From positions 114,971 through 178,970 of the forward strand of contig JAKUQS010000004.1 of the NCBI GenBank assembly GCA_022451485.1: a stretch of 64,000 nt of DNA, given 5' to 3'. The notes under the pieces are model-generated. The model was not told where the DNA came from and ran no database searches. It saw only the letters and a program-made list of their open reading frames with translations. This stretch comes from Gammaproteobacteria bacterium. GTDB taxonomy: Bacteria; Pseudomonadota; Gammaproteobacteria; Arenicellales; UBA868. The number at the start of each line of letters is the position of its first letter. Within the stretch, counting starts at the first letter, position 1. Shown one piece after another: positions 49,406 to 58,829 of this stretch. A program made the translations under genes and the position numbers.

Positions 49406-49627
49406 ATGGCTGCAAAGAAACGGGCAAGTAAGAAGACGGCTAAAAAGAAGGCGACGAAGAAGAAAGCTACCAGGAAAAAAGCGACGAAGAAGAAAGCTAC
49501 CAAGAAAAAAGTAGCGAAGAAAGCAACGAAGAAGAAGGCAACGAAGAAGAAGGCTGCTAAGAAAAAGGCAACCAAAAAGAAAGCCACGAAGAAAAAAGCG
49601 GCTAAAAAGAAGGCCAGACGGCGCTAG
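49406..49627 (+). CDS. Lysine-rich histone H1-like protein
   Basis: A 73-residue protein made of lysine, alanine and threonine with few other residues: MAAKKRASKKTAKKKATKKK at the N-terminus and KKARRR at the end. Such small basic proteins resemble the C-terminal half of eukaryotic H1 and the bacterial Hc1/AlgP-type nucleoid proteins. The ATG at 49406 has an excellent GAGGAGG ribosome-binding site. It has its own promoter and terminator and a 30-bp internal repeat. DNA or RNA binding is inferred from composition only. The complementary strand reads as phenylalanine/alanine-rich and is a shadow. Confidence 0.87.
   Translation: MAAKKRASKKTAKKKATKKKATRKKATKKKATKKKVAKKATKKKATKKKAAKKKATKKKATKKKAAKKKARRR
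49451..49510 (+). repeat. Tandem 30-bp repeat inside the H1-like gene
   Basis: The 30-bp unit at 49451-49480 is repeated at 49481-49510 with one mismatch. It encodes the ten-residue pattern ATKKKATRKK / ATKKKATKKK. Further degenerate copies continue downstream, so the gene may have grown by unit duplication. Confidence 0.85.
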
Positions 49628-49668
49628 CCACAGCGGTTGGGCTTAAAGCCCAGTTGTCTAAGAAAATT

Positions 49669-49701
49669 GGGGGTGGCAGTTAACTGCCACCCCCTTTTTT
49701 T
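49669..49701 (+). terminator. Strong rho-independent terminator after the H1-like gene
   Basis: GGGGGTGGCAGTT and its exact complement form a 26-bp perfect palindrome followed by seven T, 42 bp after the stop codon. Confidence 0.93.
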
Positions 49702-49769
49702 GTCGACTCTGCGCCCGACCTAGCAGCCTCCCTGTGACACAATTGATTGAACAATCAGGCTAAAACTTA

Positions 49770-50804
49770 ATGACAGCTTATCAGTTGGGCGTCGCGACCG
49801 ATCAAGGTGATAAGACGGGCGTACTCCTGGTTAATCTAGGCACACCGAATCGGCCGGACGCAGGCGCGGTGCGATCCTTTCTCTCCGAATTTCTCCATGA
49901 TCGTCGTGTGATCGAGTTATCTCGCTGGGTTTGGTGTCCAATTCTTCATGGCGTCATTCTACGGCTCAGACCAAAACGTAGTGCAGCCGCTTACCAAACG
50001 ATCTGGCAACCGGATGGCTCGCCGCTTGCTCTAATCACACATCAACAGGTAACAGCAGTCCAAAAACACATCCATCAATACTATAGCAACACTGTGTCAG
50101 TGCATCTTGGAATGCGTTATGGCCAACCTTCTTTGCAATCCGCAATGCGCAACATGGCGGCTTCCGGTATTAACCATCTTCTAGTCGTTCCGCTGTATCC
50201 TCAGTATTCCTCATCGACAACGGCCTCAGTTTTTGATGCTGTTGCAAAAGAATTAATGACCTGGCGCAATATTCCCGAACTGCGGTTAATACGCGACTAC
50301 CACCTGAACAAAGGTTATCTGTCGGCGCTAACTGCATCGGTCGATTCACATTGGAAAATGCACGGACGCAATGAGTTAATCTTGTTTTCCTTCCACGGCA
50401 CGCCACAACGCTACCACGAACAAGGAGACCCTTATTTCACACAGTGTCATAAAACCGCGTCAGCCCTGGCAAAGCAGCTGGGCCTTGAAAACAATGCATG
50501 GCGCCTGTGCTTTCAATCCCGCTTCGGCCGCACTCCCTGGTTGAAGCCATATACTGACCAGACCTTGAGAGCATTACCTGACCAAGGCGTATCCAGCGTT
50601 GACATCATCTGTCCTGGATTTGCCGCAGACTGCCTTGAAACACTAGAAGAAGTTAAAGAACAACTGCGCGACGTCTTCATTAACGCTGGTGGTCAGTCAT
50701 TTCGGTATATTCCGTGCCTCAACGATAACCAAGACCACATACAGGCATTGTCTGACTTAGTGCAACACCACCTATCGGGTTGGCCGACAAAGGCGCATCA
50801 GTGA
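49770..50804 (+). CDS. hemH: Ferrochelatase
   Basis: Inserts iron into protoporphyrin IX. Recognisable segments are GVLLVNLGTPNRPDAGAV, FLSEFLHDRRVI, VHLGMRYGQPS, PLYPQYSSSTTAS, and the active-site FSFHGTPQRYHEQGDPY with the metal-site histidine. 344 residues. The ATG is at 49770. It converges with aroE, the two ends overlapping by seven bp. Confidence 0.96.
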   Translation: MTAYQLGVATDQGDKTGVLLVNLGTPNRPDAGAVRSFLSEFLHDRRVIELSRWVWCPILHGVILRLRPKRSAAAYQTIWQPDGSPLALITHQQVTAVQKHIHQYYSNTVSVHLGMRYGQPSLQSAMRNMAASGINHLLVVPLYPQYSSSTTASVFDAVAKELMTWRNIPELRLIRDYHLNKGYLSALTASVDSHWKMHGRNELILFSFHGTPQRYHEQGDPYFTQCHKTASALAKQLGLENNAWRLCFQSRFGRTPWLKPYTDQTLRALPDQGVSSVDIICPGFAADCLETLEEVKEQLRDVFINAGGQSFRYIPCLNDNQDHIQALSDLVQHHLSGWPTKAHQ

Positions 50805-51655
50805 AATCGCGATTGACCACCCAAATCGGCCAGAATCCTTGCGGTGTCAGGTCGAATACCGTGCCAAATGGTAAAGGACTCCGCTGCCTGCTCTACGAGC
50901 ATGCCCAAACCATCAGCAATACGATCCACCCCTGCACTTTTAGCTAAAGACAAGAACGGCGTTAGCTGATCTGCGTAAGCAAGGTCGTAAACGAGTGTCG
51001 TTTGGGCGAACACCGTGCTGGGAAGGGCCGGCAATTCTCCCTCTAAGCTTGCGGCCGTCCCATTAATGACGAGATCGAACGGGGCCTGGCCTACCTTTTC
51101 CAACACATGCGCCTCAACCAAACCGTGACTAGAAAATTCCTGCGCGAGACGTTCGGCCTTCTCATGTGTCCGGTTTACCAACGTTACACCAGCCACACCA
51201 GCGCTCAACAAAGGCTCCAGAATCCCACGTACGGCGCCCCCAGCTCCGACAACAAGCAAACGGGTCCCAGCAAGAGAAATACCGATGTTCTGGACAAGAT
51301 CAATAACCAGGCCCGCACCATCTGTGTTGTCACCCTCGATATCACCATCATCGGAAAACTTCAATGTGTTGACGGCACCAGCAATCGTCGCGCGTGGTGA
51401 AAGTCGATCAGCGATACGTCTCGCCTGCTCCTTGAATGGCAGTGTGACGTTCGCACCGCCAAAGGCTGCCGCCTGCAAATTTCGAACACCCTGAGCGAAC
51501 CCACCTAAATCGAGTTGGATAGCTTCGTACTCCATGGTCACAGTACACTGCTCCGCAAAAGCACGGTGGATGCTAGGCGACTTGCTGTGACTCACCGGAT
51601 GGCCAACAACAGCATAGCGTGACCGCGGCTTAGAAAATTTAAATGGATCTGGCAT
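50798..51655 (-). CDS. aroE: Shikimate dehydrogenase
   Basis: NADPH-dependent reduction of 3-dehydroshikimate. Motifs are VVGHPVSHSKSPSIHRAF, GANVTLPFKEQARR with the catalytic lysine, NTDGAGLVIDL with the catalytic aspartate, and the dinucleotide site GAGGAVRGIL. 285 residues from the ATG at 51655. The other shikimate gene here, aroQ, is 13 kb away. Confidence 0.96.
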   Translation of the reverse strand: MPDPFKFSKPRSRYAVVGHPVSHSKSPSIHRAFAEQCTVTMEYEAIQLDLGGFAQGVRNLQAAAFGGANVTLPFKEQARRIADRLSPRATIAGAVNTLKFSDDGDIEGDNTDGAGLVIDLVQNIGISLAGTRLLVVGAGGAVRGILEPLLSAGVAGVTLVNRTHEKAERLAQEFSSHGLVEAHVLEKVGQAPFDLVINGTAASLEGELPALPSTVFAQTTLVYDLAYADQLTPFLSLAKSAGVDRIADGLGMLVEQAAESFTIWHGIRPDTARILADLGGQSRFH

Positions 51656-51807
51656 AGTCGGAAAAATTAGGGAAACTATTTTTCATTTTATTCAGGCAAT
51701 GTCCTACTATGATCCGATAATCAAAGCCTGGCAACGCACAGCATCCGCCAATTACTGCCCAGATGCTGCAACGCCCGGTGATTCAACCCTTGGCTAAGGA
51801 CTCTCAA

Positions 51808-52755
51808 ATGTCTGAAAAACAATGGAAGCAGGTCAAAGTCATCGACTCACACACGGGCGGGGAACCCACTAGAATTATCATCGAAGGTGGCCCTGATCTT
51901 GGAACCGGCTCGATGACAGAACGCCGCCAAATATTGAGCGATCAGTTTGGTGATTTCTGCTCAAGCGTCATTAGCGAGCCACGAGCCAGCAATGTGTGGG
52001 TTGGGGGATTACTGTGCCAACCCGTCAACCCCGAAGCAGCAACCGGGATTATTTACTTCAACAGTGCCGGAGTAATTAACATGTGTGGCCACGGCACAAT
52101 CGGGTTGGGCGTGTCACTGCTGCACATGGGTCGCATTAAGCTTGGCCAGCATCGTATCGAAACGCCGGTTGGCGAGGTCGTGATTAACGTGCATGGCAAA
52201 GCAAAAGTCAGCGTAAAAAATGTCGCCAGTTATCGATATCAATCGGCGGTCGAACTGACCATCGCCGGAGTGGGGCGTGTGACCGGTGATATTGCGTGGG
52301 GTGGAAACTGGTTTTTCCTGGTTCGCGACCATGATCTTCGGGTTGCACTAGATAACGTGGCCAATCTGGAAAGATTTGCTGGAGACATTCGCTCCGAGCT
52401 AACCCGACAAGGTCTTACGGGTGAAGACGGCGGTGAAATCGACCATATTCAACTCTATGGGCCAGGACAAAATGGCGCAGATAGCCAAAACTTCGTGTTG
52501 TGCCCAAGTGGCGCTTACGATCGTTCCCCATGTGGAACCGGAACCAGTGCCAAGGTAGCGTGCCTAATGGCCGATGGAAAACTCGAGGCAGGCCAAACCT
52601 GGCGCCAGCAAAGCATCGTCGGAAGTGTCTTTGAAGTATGCGGAGAGTGGGACGGCCCACACGTTTTACCCGAAATTACCGGGTGGGCCTATGTCACTGC
52701 AGAATCCACCTTGCAACTCGACCCGGATGATCCCTTCAGGGCTGGTATCCGTTGA
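51808..52755 (+). CDS. Proline racemase family epimerase, probably 4-hydroxyproline 2-epimerase
   Basis: A cofactor-independent epimerase with two catalytic cysteines: C93 in NMCGHGTIG and C242 in DRSPCGTGTSA. Having both thiols fits proline racemase and 4-hydroxyproline 2-epimerase rather than the dehydratase branch, which has threonine at the second site. The adjacent flavin oxidoreductase and the residue pattern favour hydroxyproline epimerisation, but substrate is inferred. The ATG at 51808 follows AAGGA at 51796-51800; a longer reading to 51763 lacks this. 315 residues. Confidence 0.85.
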   Translation: MSEKQWKQVKVIDSHTGGEPTRIIIEGGPDLGTGSMTERRQILSDQFGDFCSSVISEPRASNVWVGGLLCQPVNPEAATGIIYFNSAGVINMCGHGTIGLGVSLLHMGRIKLGQHRIETPVGEVVINVHGKAKVSVKNVASYRYQSAVELTIAGVGRVTGDIAWGGNWFFLVRDHDLRVALDNVANLERFAGDIRSELTRQGLTGEDGGEIDHIQLYGPGQNGADSQNFVLCPSGAYDRSPCGTGTSAKVACLMADGKLEAGQTWRQQSIVGSVFEVCGEWDGPHVLPEITGWAYVTAESTLQLDPDDPFRAGIR

Positions 52756-54005
52756 CATCAAACCCAAAGCGTCGCGTCGTAGTTGTGGGCAGTGGTGTTA
52801 TCGGCACGGCCTGCTCCCACTTTCTCACTGAACTAGGATACGAAGTCACCATCCTGGACCGAGCCGATTTTGGTAGCCAATGTTCGTCCGGCAACTGTGG
52901 CAACATCTGCCCAAGCCACATGGCACCACTGGCCGAACCTGGAGCAGTACGACACGCCGTGTTGTCCTGGTTACACGGCGAAACAGCCGTCTTCATCAAA
53001 CCCCGCTTGGATCTGTCGCTGTTAACCTGGCTTTACCAATTTGCGCGACACTGTACAAAGCGATCTATGTTAGATGCCTGTCGTGCCAACCAGGCATTGC
53101 TCAACCAATCGCGACACCTTTATGAAGAACTGATAACACGCTTCGACCTAGCATGCGAATGGCATACCGGCGGCAATCTCCATGTTTTTCTAAAGCAGAA
53201 AACACTGGCCACTCACGACCGTAAACATGCATTGTTGGCGAAGGAGTTCTTGCTGAGTGGGCAGAGACTAGAAGCTGATGAATTAACGGAATTTGAACCA
53301 GCCCTGCGAAGCGATCTTGCTGGCGGCTGGTACTACCCAAGTGATGCTCATCTGCGACCAGATCGACTTTTGCAGAGTTGGCGCGACTCATTGAATGACA
53401 GGGGCGCGACCATTGTAGAACACCTCGAAGTCACTGGCCTGGCAACGCGTGGCTCTACTGCAACCCATTTGATTACCCGAAACGGTGACGTGGCAGCCGA
53501 CCATTTCGTATTTACCACCGGCGCCTTGACCCCAAATTTGTCCGACCAACTAGGTTGCCGTCTCCCCATTCAACCGGGCAAGGGATATTCCCTGACTATG
53601 CGACGCCCCGAGTTATGTCCGGCATTGCCTGTGCATTTTGTCGATCATAATGTTGTTGCCACTCCAATGGACAGCGCCTTGCGGATCGGTTCAATCATGG
53701 AATTTTCCGGATATGATGACCGCCTGAACCCTGATCGGTTGCGGGCTCTCAAGTCAGGCGCTCGACAGTACCTACAAAAACTGGAGGAAGATCCAACTGA
53801 AGCACCGTGGTGTGGATGGCGGCCAATGACTCCGAATGGCTTGCCGCGAATCGGACCTTGCCCGATTGCTAACAACGTCTACGTTGCTGCTGGCCACAAC
53901 ATGCTGGGCATGTCGATGGCACCAGCGACTGGTCAACTGATCGCACAAATGATCGATCGGCGCCCACTCACACTCGACCCGCGTCCTTATGCCATCAATG
54001 GATAA
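52752..54005 (+). CDS. DadA-like FAD-dependent D-amino-acid dehydrogenase
   Basis: A 417-residue DAO-superfamily flavoprotein. The dinucleotide motif VVVVGSGVIGTACSHFL starts at about residue 9, the FAD-contact GNCGNICPSH comes at about 48-57, and GCRLPIQPGKGYSLT and the C-terminal VAAGHNMLGMSMAPATG complete the fold. The start is TTG at 52752, overlapping the epimerase stop (TTGA), so the two are co-translated. Oxidation of the D-isomer made by the epimerase is the likely role, for example D-hydroxyproline; this is inference. Confidence 0.85.
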   Translation: MTSNPKRRVVVVGSGVIGTACSHFLTELGYEVTILDRADFGSQCSSGNCGNICPSHMAPLAEPGAVRHAVLSWLHGETAVFIKPRLDLSLLTWLYQFARHCTKRSMLDACRANQALLNQSRHLYEELITRFDLACEWHTGGNLHVFLKQKTLATHDRKHALLAKEFLLSGQRLEADELTEFEPALRSDLAGGWYYPSDAHLRPDRLLQSWRDSLNDRGATIVEHLEVTGLATRGSTATHLITRNGDVAADHFVFTTGALTPNLSDQLGCRLPIQPGKGYSLTMRRPELCPALPVHFVDHNVVATPMDSALRIGSIMEFSGYDDRLNPDRLRALKSGARQYLQKLEEDPTEAPWCGWRPMTPNGLPRIGPCPIANNVYVAAGHNMLGMSMAPATGQLIAQMIDRRPLTLDPRPYAING

Positions 54006-54131
54006 AGGGTGTCGCTGCTTACTCTGATGCTTCTTGTCTTCGACAACCGGCTGCGCTAGGGTGACTTTCGCAACACCTGCCCAGGGACTAAACAGGTACA
54101 GCCCGCCAGCAGCGACTGTCGGAACGACACA

Positions 54132-55307
54132 ATGAATTTGATTAAACAGCTTTCTACACTGCAACCAAACATGGTGCGCTGGCGACATGAGCTTCACAAA
54201 TACCCGGAAACCGCTTACGAAGAAACGAGGACTGCGGATCTGGTTGCGAAAGAGCTCGAGCAAATGGGTCTTGAGGTACACCGGGGTCTTGCAGAGACCG
54301 GCGTTGTCGGCGTCCTCTCGGCAGGCCGGGGTAATCGCGCAATCGGCCTACGCGCAGACCTAGACGCACTCAACCTGCAGGAACTCAATCATTTTGACCA
54401 CCGCTCTCTCCACGATGGAAAGATGCACGCGTGTGGGCACGATGGACACACCGCGATGCTGCTTGGCGCCGCGAAACATTTATCCACTGACCCCGGTTTT
54501 GACGGCACAGTGTTTTTCATCTTTCAACCTGCCGAAGAGGGCGGGCATGGTGCTAAACGGATGATGGACGAGGGTCTATTCGATACATTTCCCTGCGAAT
54601 CTGTCTTTGGTATGCACAACATGCCAGGGTTTGAAGCGGGAACCTTCGCAGTCCGAAAAGGCCCCCTCATGGCTTCAGCAGATAGCGCCCATGTAACAGT
54701 ACAAGGGGTTGGTGGCCACGGTGCTTTTCCTCACCTATGTCGTGATCCAGTGCTCGCTGCAGCTCGCATTGTCGATGCCTGGAATACGATTGTCAGTCGA
54801 CGCGTCGACCCACTGGACTCTGCTGTCATTAGCGTCACCCAGTTCCAAGCAAGCGCTGCGATTAACGTAATCCCAGATTCGGTCACCCTGGGAGCAACCG
54901 TGCGGTGCCTGAGAAGTGAAACTCGTGACCTGCTGGAAAATGCGTTGGGCGAAACTGCGCAGGGTATTGCGCGCGGCTGTGGTGTAGACGCTGAGTATCA
55001 GTATATCCGGGGCGATATCGCGACCGTTAACCATGATGAACCGACAGACATTTGTTCACAGGTGGCAGCGAATCTGGTCGGACATGAGCGTGTTTTGACC
55101 AACATAGACCCGCTCATGGGCTCAGAAGATTTCGGCTGGATGCTTCACGAGCGGCCCGGTTGTTATCTCTTCCTTGGTAACGGAATAGGCGATACGGGCG
55201 GCTGCATGGTGCATAACCCGCATTACGACTTCAACGACGATATCCTCCATATCGGCGCCGCTTACTGGGTTGAACTGGCGCGAACACTTCTACCCGCCAG
55301 CCGATAG
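54132..55307 (+). CDS. M20 family metallo-amidohydrolase
   Basis: A 391-residue zinc amidohydrolase of the hippurate hydrolase / N-acyl-amino-acid deacylase / IAA-amino-acid hydrolase group. Metal-site motifs are MHACGHDGHTAMLLG, FQPAEEGGHGAKRM with the catalytic glutamate, and MHNMPGFEAG; the dimerisation domain lies at about 185-295. The ATG is at 54132, 126 bp after the DadA-like gene. It may remove acyl groups from amino acids feeding the cluster, but the substrate is unknown. Confidence 0.87.
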   Translation: MNLIKQLSTLQPNMVRWRHELHKYPETAYEETRTADLVAKELEQMGLEVHRGLAETGVVGVLSAGRGNRAIGLRADLDALNLQELNHFDHRSLHDGKMHACGHDGHTAMLLGAAKHLSTDPGFDGTVFFIFQPAEEGGHGAKRMMDEGLFDTFPCESVFGMHNMPGFEAGTFAVRKGPLMASADSAHVTVQGVGGHGAFPHLCRDPVLAAARIVDAWNTIVSRRVDPLDSAVISVTQFQASAAINVIPDSVTLGATVRCLRSETRDLLENALGETAQGIARGCGVDAEYQYIRGDIATVNHDEPTDICSQVAANLVGHERVLTNIDPLMGSEDFGWMLHERPGCYLFLGNGIGDTGGCMVHNPHYDFNDDILHIGAAYWVELARTLLPASR

Positions 55308-55336
55308 GAAACTCTTCGCATATCGCTCTTACTCGC

Positions 55337-58219
55337 GTGCAACACCCGGCAAATCACCGGTTTAATCAGGCACTTTCCGTATTGCCACTACCGCTTCATG
55401 CCATCGCCACCAACTGGTGGCAGGCTATTCGACAGCAATCCGGCACAGTTCAAGCTCTTGATGCCCTTGTTCTCAACGAGGCCGGAGATAGCGTGCTAAC
55501 GTCTCTTCCCCAGGTACTCGCTGGCAGCGACTATATCGGGCGCAGCCTGGCCCGCACACCCGGACTATTCGCTTCCCTCGTTGGACCAGATTCGGTTCTG
55601 GAACCACGATCGACTGGGCAGATAGAAACCCACTGCGCTGCATTACGTAGGCATACAGCCGATTCTCACCACGTCGGCACCACTCTGCGGGTCTGGCGCC
55701 GTGCGGAACTCGTGCGCATCGGCTGGCGTGACCTTGCAGGCTGGGCAACGCTCGAAGAAGTTGTCGAAACACTCTCAACCGTGGCGGATCATGCCGTTTC
55801 GGTAGCGCTCGCATGCGCACACTATCAAGTCGCACAGCGACATGGAGAACCCATAGGCAGCATCAGTGGAAAACCTGTCCGCCTGGTCGTTCTCGCCCTG
55901 GGAAAACTCGGTGGAAGAGAGCTTAATTTCTCCTCTGATATAGATCTTATGTTGACCTATGCGGAAGCGGGTAACACACAGAGCGAGAAACCCATCAGTA
56001 ATCACGAATTCTTTATTAAAGTCGGGCAACATCTGGTTTCGTTATTAGAAACGTTCACCGAAGAGGGCTTTGTGTTTCGCATTGATCTTAGGCTAAGGCC
56101 TAATGGCGCCAGTGGACCACTTGCGCTTTCATTCGATGCCATGGACCACTACTACACCACACACGGCCGTGACTGGGAGCGCTATGCGTTAATCAAAACA
56201 CGTGCACTCAACCTCCCTGGCGGGCACAGCGATTTGTTGCTCGAAATATTACGGCCATTTATTTATCGAAAATACCTTGATTTTGGTGCGTTTGACGCGA
56301 TCCGCGACATGAAGCGGATGATCGAAAAAGCGTTGCATACTGATGATCGTTTAGACGACCTGAAGCTCGGTCGCGGGGGCATTCGCGAAATCGAATTCAT
56401 CGTACAAAGTTACCAGTTGATTCGGGGGGGACGCGAACCCCAGCTACAAACCTATCGACTGTGGCAAGCGATGCAGGCTCTGGTGGAGCTCGGCATCATG
56501 GAAAAGCCGGACGCGGAAGCCTTGCATTTGGCTTATGGTTTTCTGCGGCGCACAGAACATCGATTGCAAATGATCGACGACCAACAAACTCACCAATTAC
56601 CCAAGGATGATCTGCATCGGCTGCGCGTTGCCAGCGCAATGGGGTATCCCGATTGGGCGCGTTTCCATACGCAACTGTGCACGCACACTGAAGCGGTACA
56701 CGAATGCTTTCAAAAGGTCTTTGCACCGGAACCTGATGCGGATAACGAAACGGCTGAATTAGCAGACCTGTGGCTGGGCCATCTGGAAAGGCCGAGCGCC
56801 GAACGGCTATTGCAGCGTATCGGCTACATGGAGCCCAGCCGCTTGCTCAAGCTATGCCAGAACCTTCGGGGCAGTGCTTTCTATACAGCCTTTTCTACCT
56901 CTGGCCGTACGCGCATGGATCGCCTAATGCCGCTAGCTATTCAAGCGTGTGCACAACAATCCGACCAATTGACTGCGTTTGCCCGTTTAGTCGGGGTAAT
57001 CGAATCAATTGGACGTCGCGCCGCTTATCTGTCCCTATTGAGCGAGAACGCACTTGCCCTTTCTCAATTAGTAAATCTGATTAGTCAAAGTTCCTGGATC
57101 GCCCATTGGATCGGTCGTCACCCGGTGATGCTTGATGAACTACTCAACCCTATTGGTCAAGAAATCAGCCACGATAGAGCGACGCTGGCCACCGAGTTGC
57201 GACGGCGTATGGAGACGGCCCCGGCGAATGACCTCGAACGTGCGATGGATCTACTGCGCGAGTTCCGTCATGCACAAACGCTGCATATCGCCGCCGCCGA
57301 CAGCGCTGATCTATTGTCGTTCGAGTCCGTTTCAGCCGCTCTGTCGGCGCTCGCTGAAGCGACTCTTGAAGAAAGTATGAACGTAGCCCGACACAGTCTA
57401 GGCCCGAAAATCAATCTCGACTCTGTTGATCTTGGCGTTATCGCGTACGGAAAACTCGGCAGTCAGGAACTCGGTTACAACTCCGATCTTGACATTGTTT
57501 TCCTCTACCAGTCTGACGCAACCAACTCAGCAGAAACTGATACGACACCGCACCACTGCGGTCGTGTGATCCAAAGACTAATCCATATTCTGACCACACG
57601 CACCGCCGCCGGTAACCTCTACCAAACCGATCTTCAGTTGCGTCCAAGCGGTCGCGCAGGCACGGTAGTGAGTTCACTCTCTGCTTTCGAAAGCTACCAA
57701 ATGGCCCATGCGTGGACATGGGAACATCAGGCGCTGGTGCGAGCACGCCTGGTGGTCGGTTCACCCGCCCTGAGGAAGGCCTTTGAGCAAGTCCGGCGAC
57801 GAATTCTATGTCAGCCCAGAAATCCAACGGAACTGCGCGATGCCGTAGTCTCTATGCGCGAACGCATTATACGCACTCGATCGACTAGCACGGATGATGC
57901 TTTTGATTTCAAACTGGGCCGCGGTGGTCTGGTTGATATTGAGTTCATCGTGCAATTTCTGATGCTGCGCTGGGCCGGGGAGTACCCGCAATTAATTAAT
58001 TCGCGCAGGACCCAAACTATTCTGCATATGCTGATCACCCATCACCTACTCGACCCCACCCTTGGTGCTACGCTGAGTGACATCGTCGAACGTTATCTTC
58101 AGATGGATAATCGCTTCAAACTACAGGAAAAACTCTCACAAGTCTGCTGGTCAGAGTTAACCGACGAGCGCGACGCCATCGCCAATGCCTGGCAGAAACT
58201 AATCATTAACAGCGCGTAA
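55337..58219 (+). CDS. glnE: Glutamine synthetase adenylyltransferase/deadenylase
   Basis: Controls glutamine synthetase by reversible adenylylation. The 960-residue protein has the two nucleotidyltransferase domains of the family: the N-terminal one with GKLGGRELNFSSDIDLM (D201, D203) and the C-terminal one with GKLGSQELGYNSDLDIVF (D717, D719), joined by helical regulatory regions. The start is a GTG at 55337, 30 bp after the amidohydrolase. It is near the usual length of 946 in E. coli. Confidence 0.97.
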   Translation: MQHPANHRFNQALSVLPLPLHAIATNWWQAIRQQSGTVQALDALVLNEAGDSVLTSLPQVLAGSDYIGRSLARTPGLFASLVGPDSVLEPRSTGQIETHCAALRRHTADSHHVGTTLRVWRRAELVRIGWRDLAGWATLEEVVETLSTVADHAVSVALACAHYQVAQRHGEPIGSISGKPVRLVVLALGKLGGRELNFSSDIDLMLTYAEAGNTQSEKPISNHEFFIKVGQHLVSLLETFTEEGFVFRIDLRLRPNGASGPLALSFDAMDHYYTTHGRDWERYALIKTRALNLPGGHSDLLLEILRPFIYRKYLDFGAFDAIRDMKRMIEKALHTDDRLDDLKLGRGGIREIEFIVQSYQLIRGGREPQLQTYRLWQAMQALVELGIMEKPDAEALHLAYGFLRRTEHRLQMIDDQQTHQLPKDDLHRLRVASAMGYPDWARFHTQLCTHTEAVHECFQKVFAPEPDADNETAELADLWLGHLERPSAERLLQRIGYMEPSRLLKLCQNLRGSAFYTAFSTSGRTRMDRLMPLAIQACAQQSDQLTAFARLVGVIESIGRRAAYLSLLSENALALSQLVNLISQSSWIAHWIGRHPVMLDELLNPIGQEISHDRATLATELRRRMETAPANDLERAMDLLREFRHAQTLHIAAADSADLLSFESVSAALSALAEATLEESMNVARHSLGPKINLDSVDLGVIAYGKLGSQELGYNSDLDIVFLYQSDATNSAETDTTPHHCGRVIQRLIHILTTRTAAGNLYQTDLQLRPSGRAGTVVSSLSAFESYQMAHAWTWEHQALVRARLVVGSPALRKAFEQVRRRILCQPRNPTELRDAVVSMRERIIRTRSTSTDDAFDFKLGRGGLVDIEFIVQFLMLRWAGEYPQLINSRRTQTILHMLITHHLLDPTLGATLSDIVERYLQMDNRFKLQEKLSQVCWSELTDERDAIANAWQKLIINSA

Positions 58220-58317
58220 CGCGAACTTGGCAAAATCCTCTAGTAATCGCGCCGCCCCTTGGGGGCGAGTGCTGCGCTAGAATCCTTTTCCTCTTTAGCA
58301 CTATAGACATTCGCCCC

Positions 58318-58764
58318 ATGCCCAAATCTTTCAATCTGGCCCTCGTTGCCGGCGAATTTCACCGTGATCGGGTCACACGAATGGTTGATGAAGCACGGCT
58401 TGTCGCAGCAGCCAACGGCCTGATGGTGATCGAAGAACTCTGGGTGCCAGGTTCAATGGAAAAACCTCTCGCGCTAAAACAGCTGTTACAACGCCCGGAC
58501 ATTGACGCCGCGGTTGCTCTTGGCGTTATCGAGAAGGGAGAAACCAGCCACGGGATCGTAATGGCACATGCCGTGCTGAACGCTATTATCGCTTTGCAAC
58601 TTGCCCTCATGAAACCGATCGGCGTGGGTATTCTTGGTCCAGAGATCAGTCCACAACAAATGGATGCCCGCGTTATTCCCTATAGCCGCTCAGCAGTCCT
58701 TGCGGTGCGCCACATGCTCGATTATCACTGTCTTGAGTCCATATCAACGGACTCTTCAGGTTGA
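58318..58764 (+). CDS. ribH: Lumazine-synthase-like protein (RibH family)
   Basis: A 148-residue protein with the RibH fold: NLALVAGEFHRDRVTRMVDEA, VPGSMEKPLALKQLL, VALGVIEKGETSHGIVMAHAV and SRSAVLAVRHMLDYH. The catalytic histidine is H78. The short length and VAGEFHRD resemble archaeal forms, and two usual motifs are changed: GSMEKP in place of G-A-x-E-I/L-P, and GVIEKGETSH in place of GCVIRGETxHFE. No other riboflavin gene is in the window. It lies between glnE and ilvE, where relatives usually have nothing. True lumazine synthase activity is uncertain. Confidence 0.75.
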   Translation: MPKSFNLALVAGEFHRDRVTRMVDEARLVAAANGLMVIEELWVPGSMEKPLALKQLLQRPDIDAAVALGVIEKGETSHGIVMAHAVLNAIIALQLALMKPIGVGILGPEISPQQMDARVIPYSRSAVLAVRHMLDYHCLESISTDSSG

Positions 58765-58829
58765 CAGGCGCTGGGCACAGGACTTAGAAAGACAGTCTCT
58801 TTTACCTATTCGTGTAAGGCTTGGATCTG

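Noticed and set aside
49381..49587. 68-codon leftward frame coding a phenylalanine/alanine-rich hydrophobic peptide
   Set aside because: It is the exact complement of the lysine-rich H1-like gene, whose start and terminator are convincing.
58220..58317. GC-rich near-palindrome after glnE that could be a terminator
   Set aside because: The stem is short and no T run follows within a few bases, so a rho-independent terminator is not supported.
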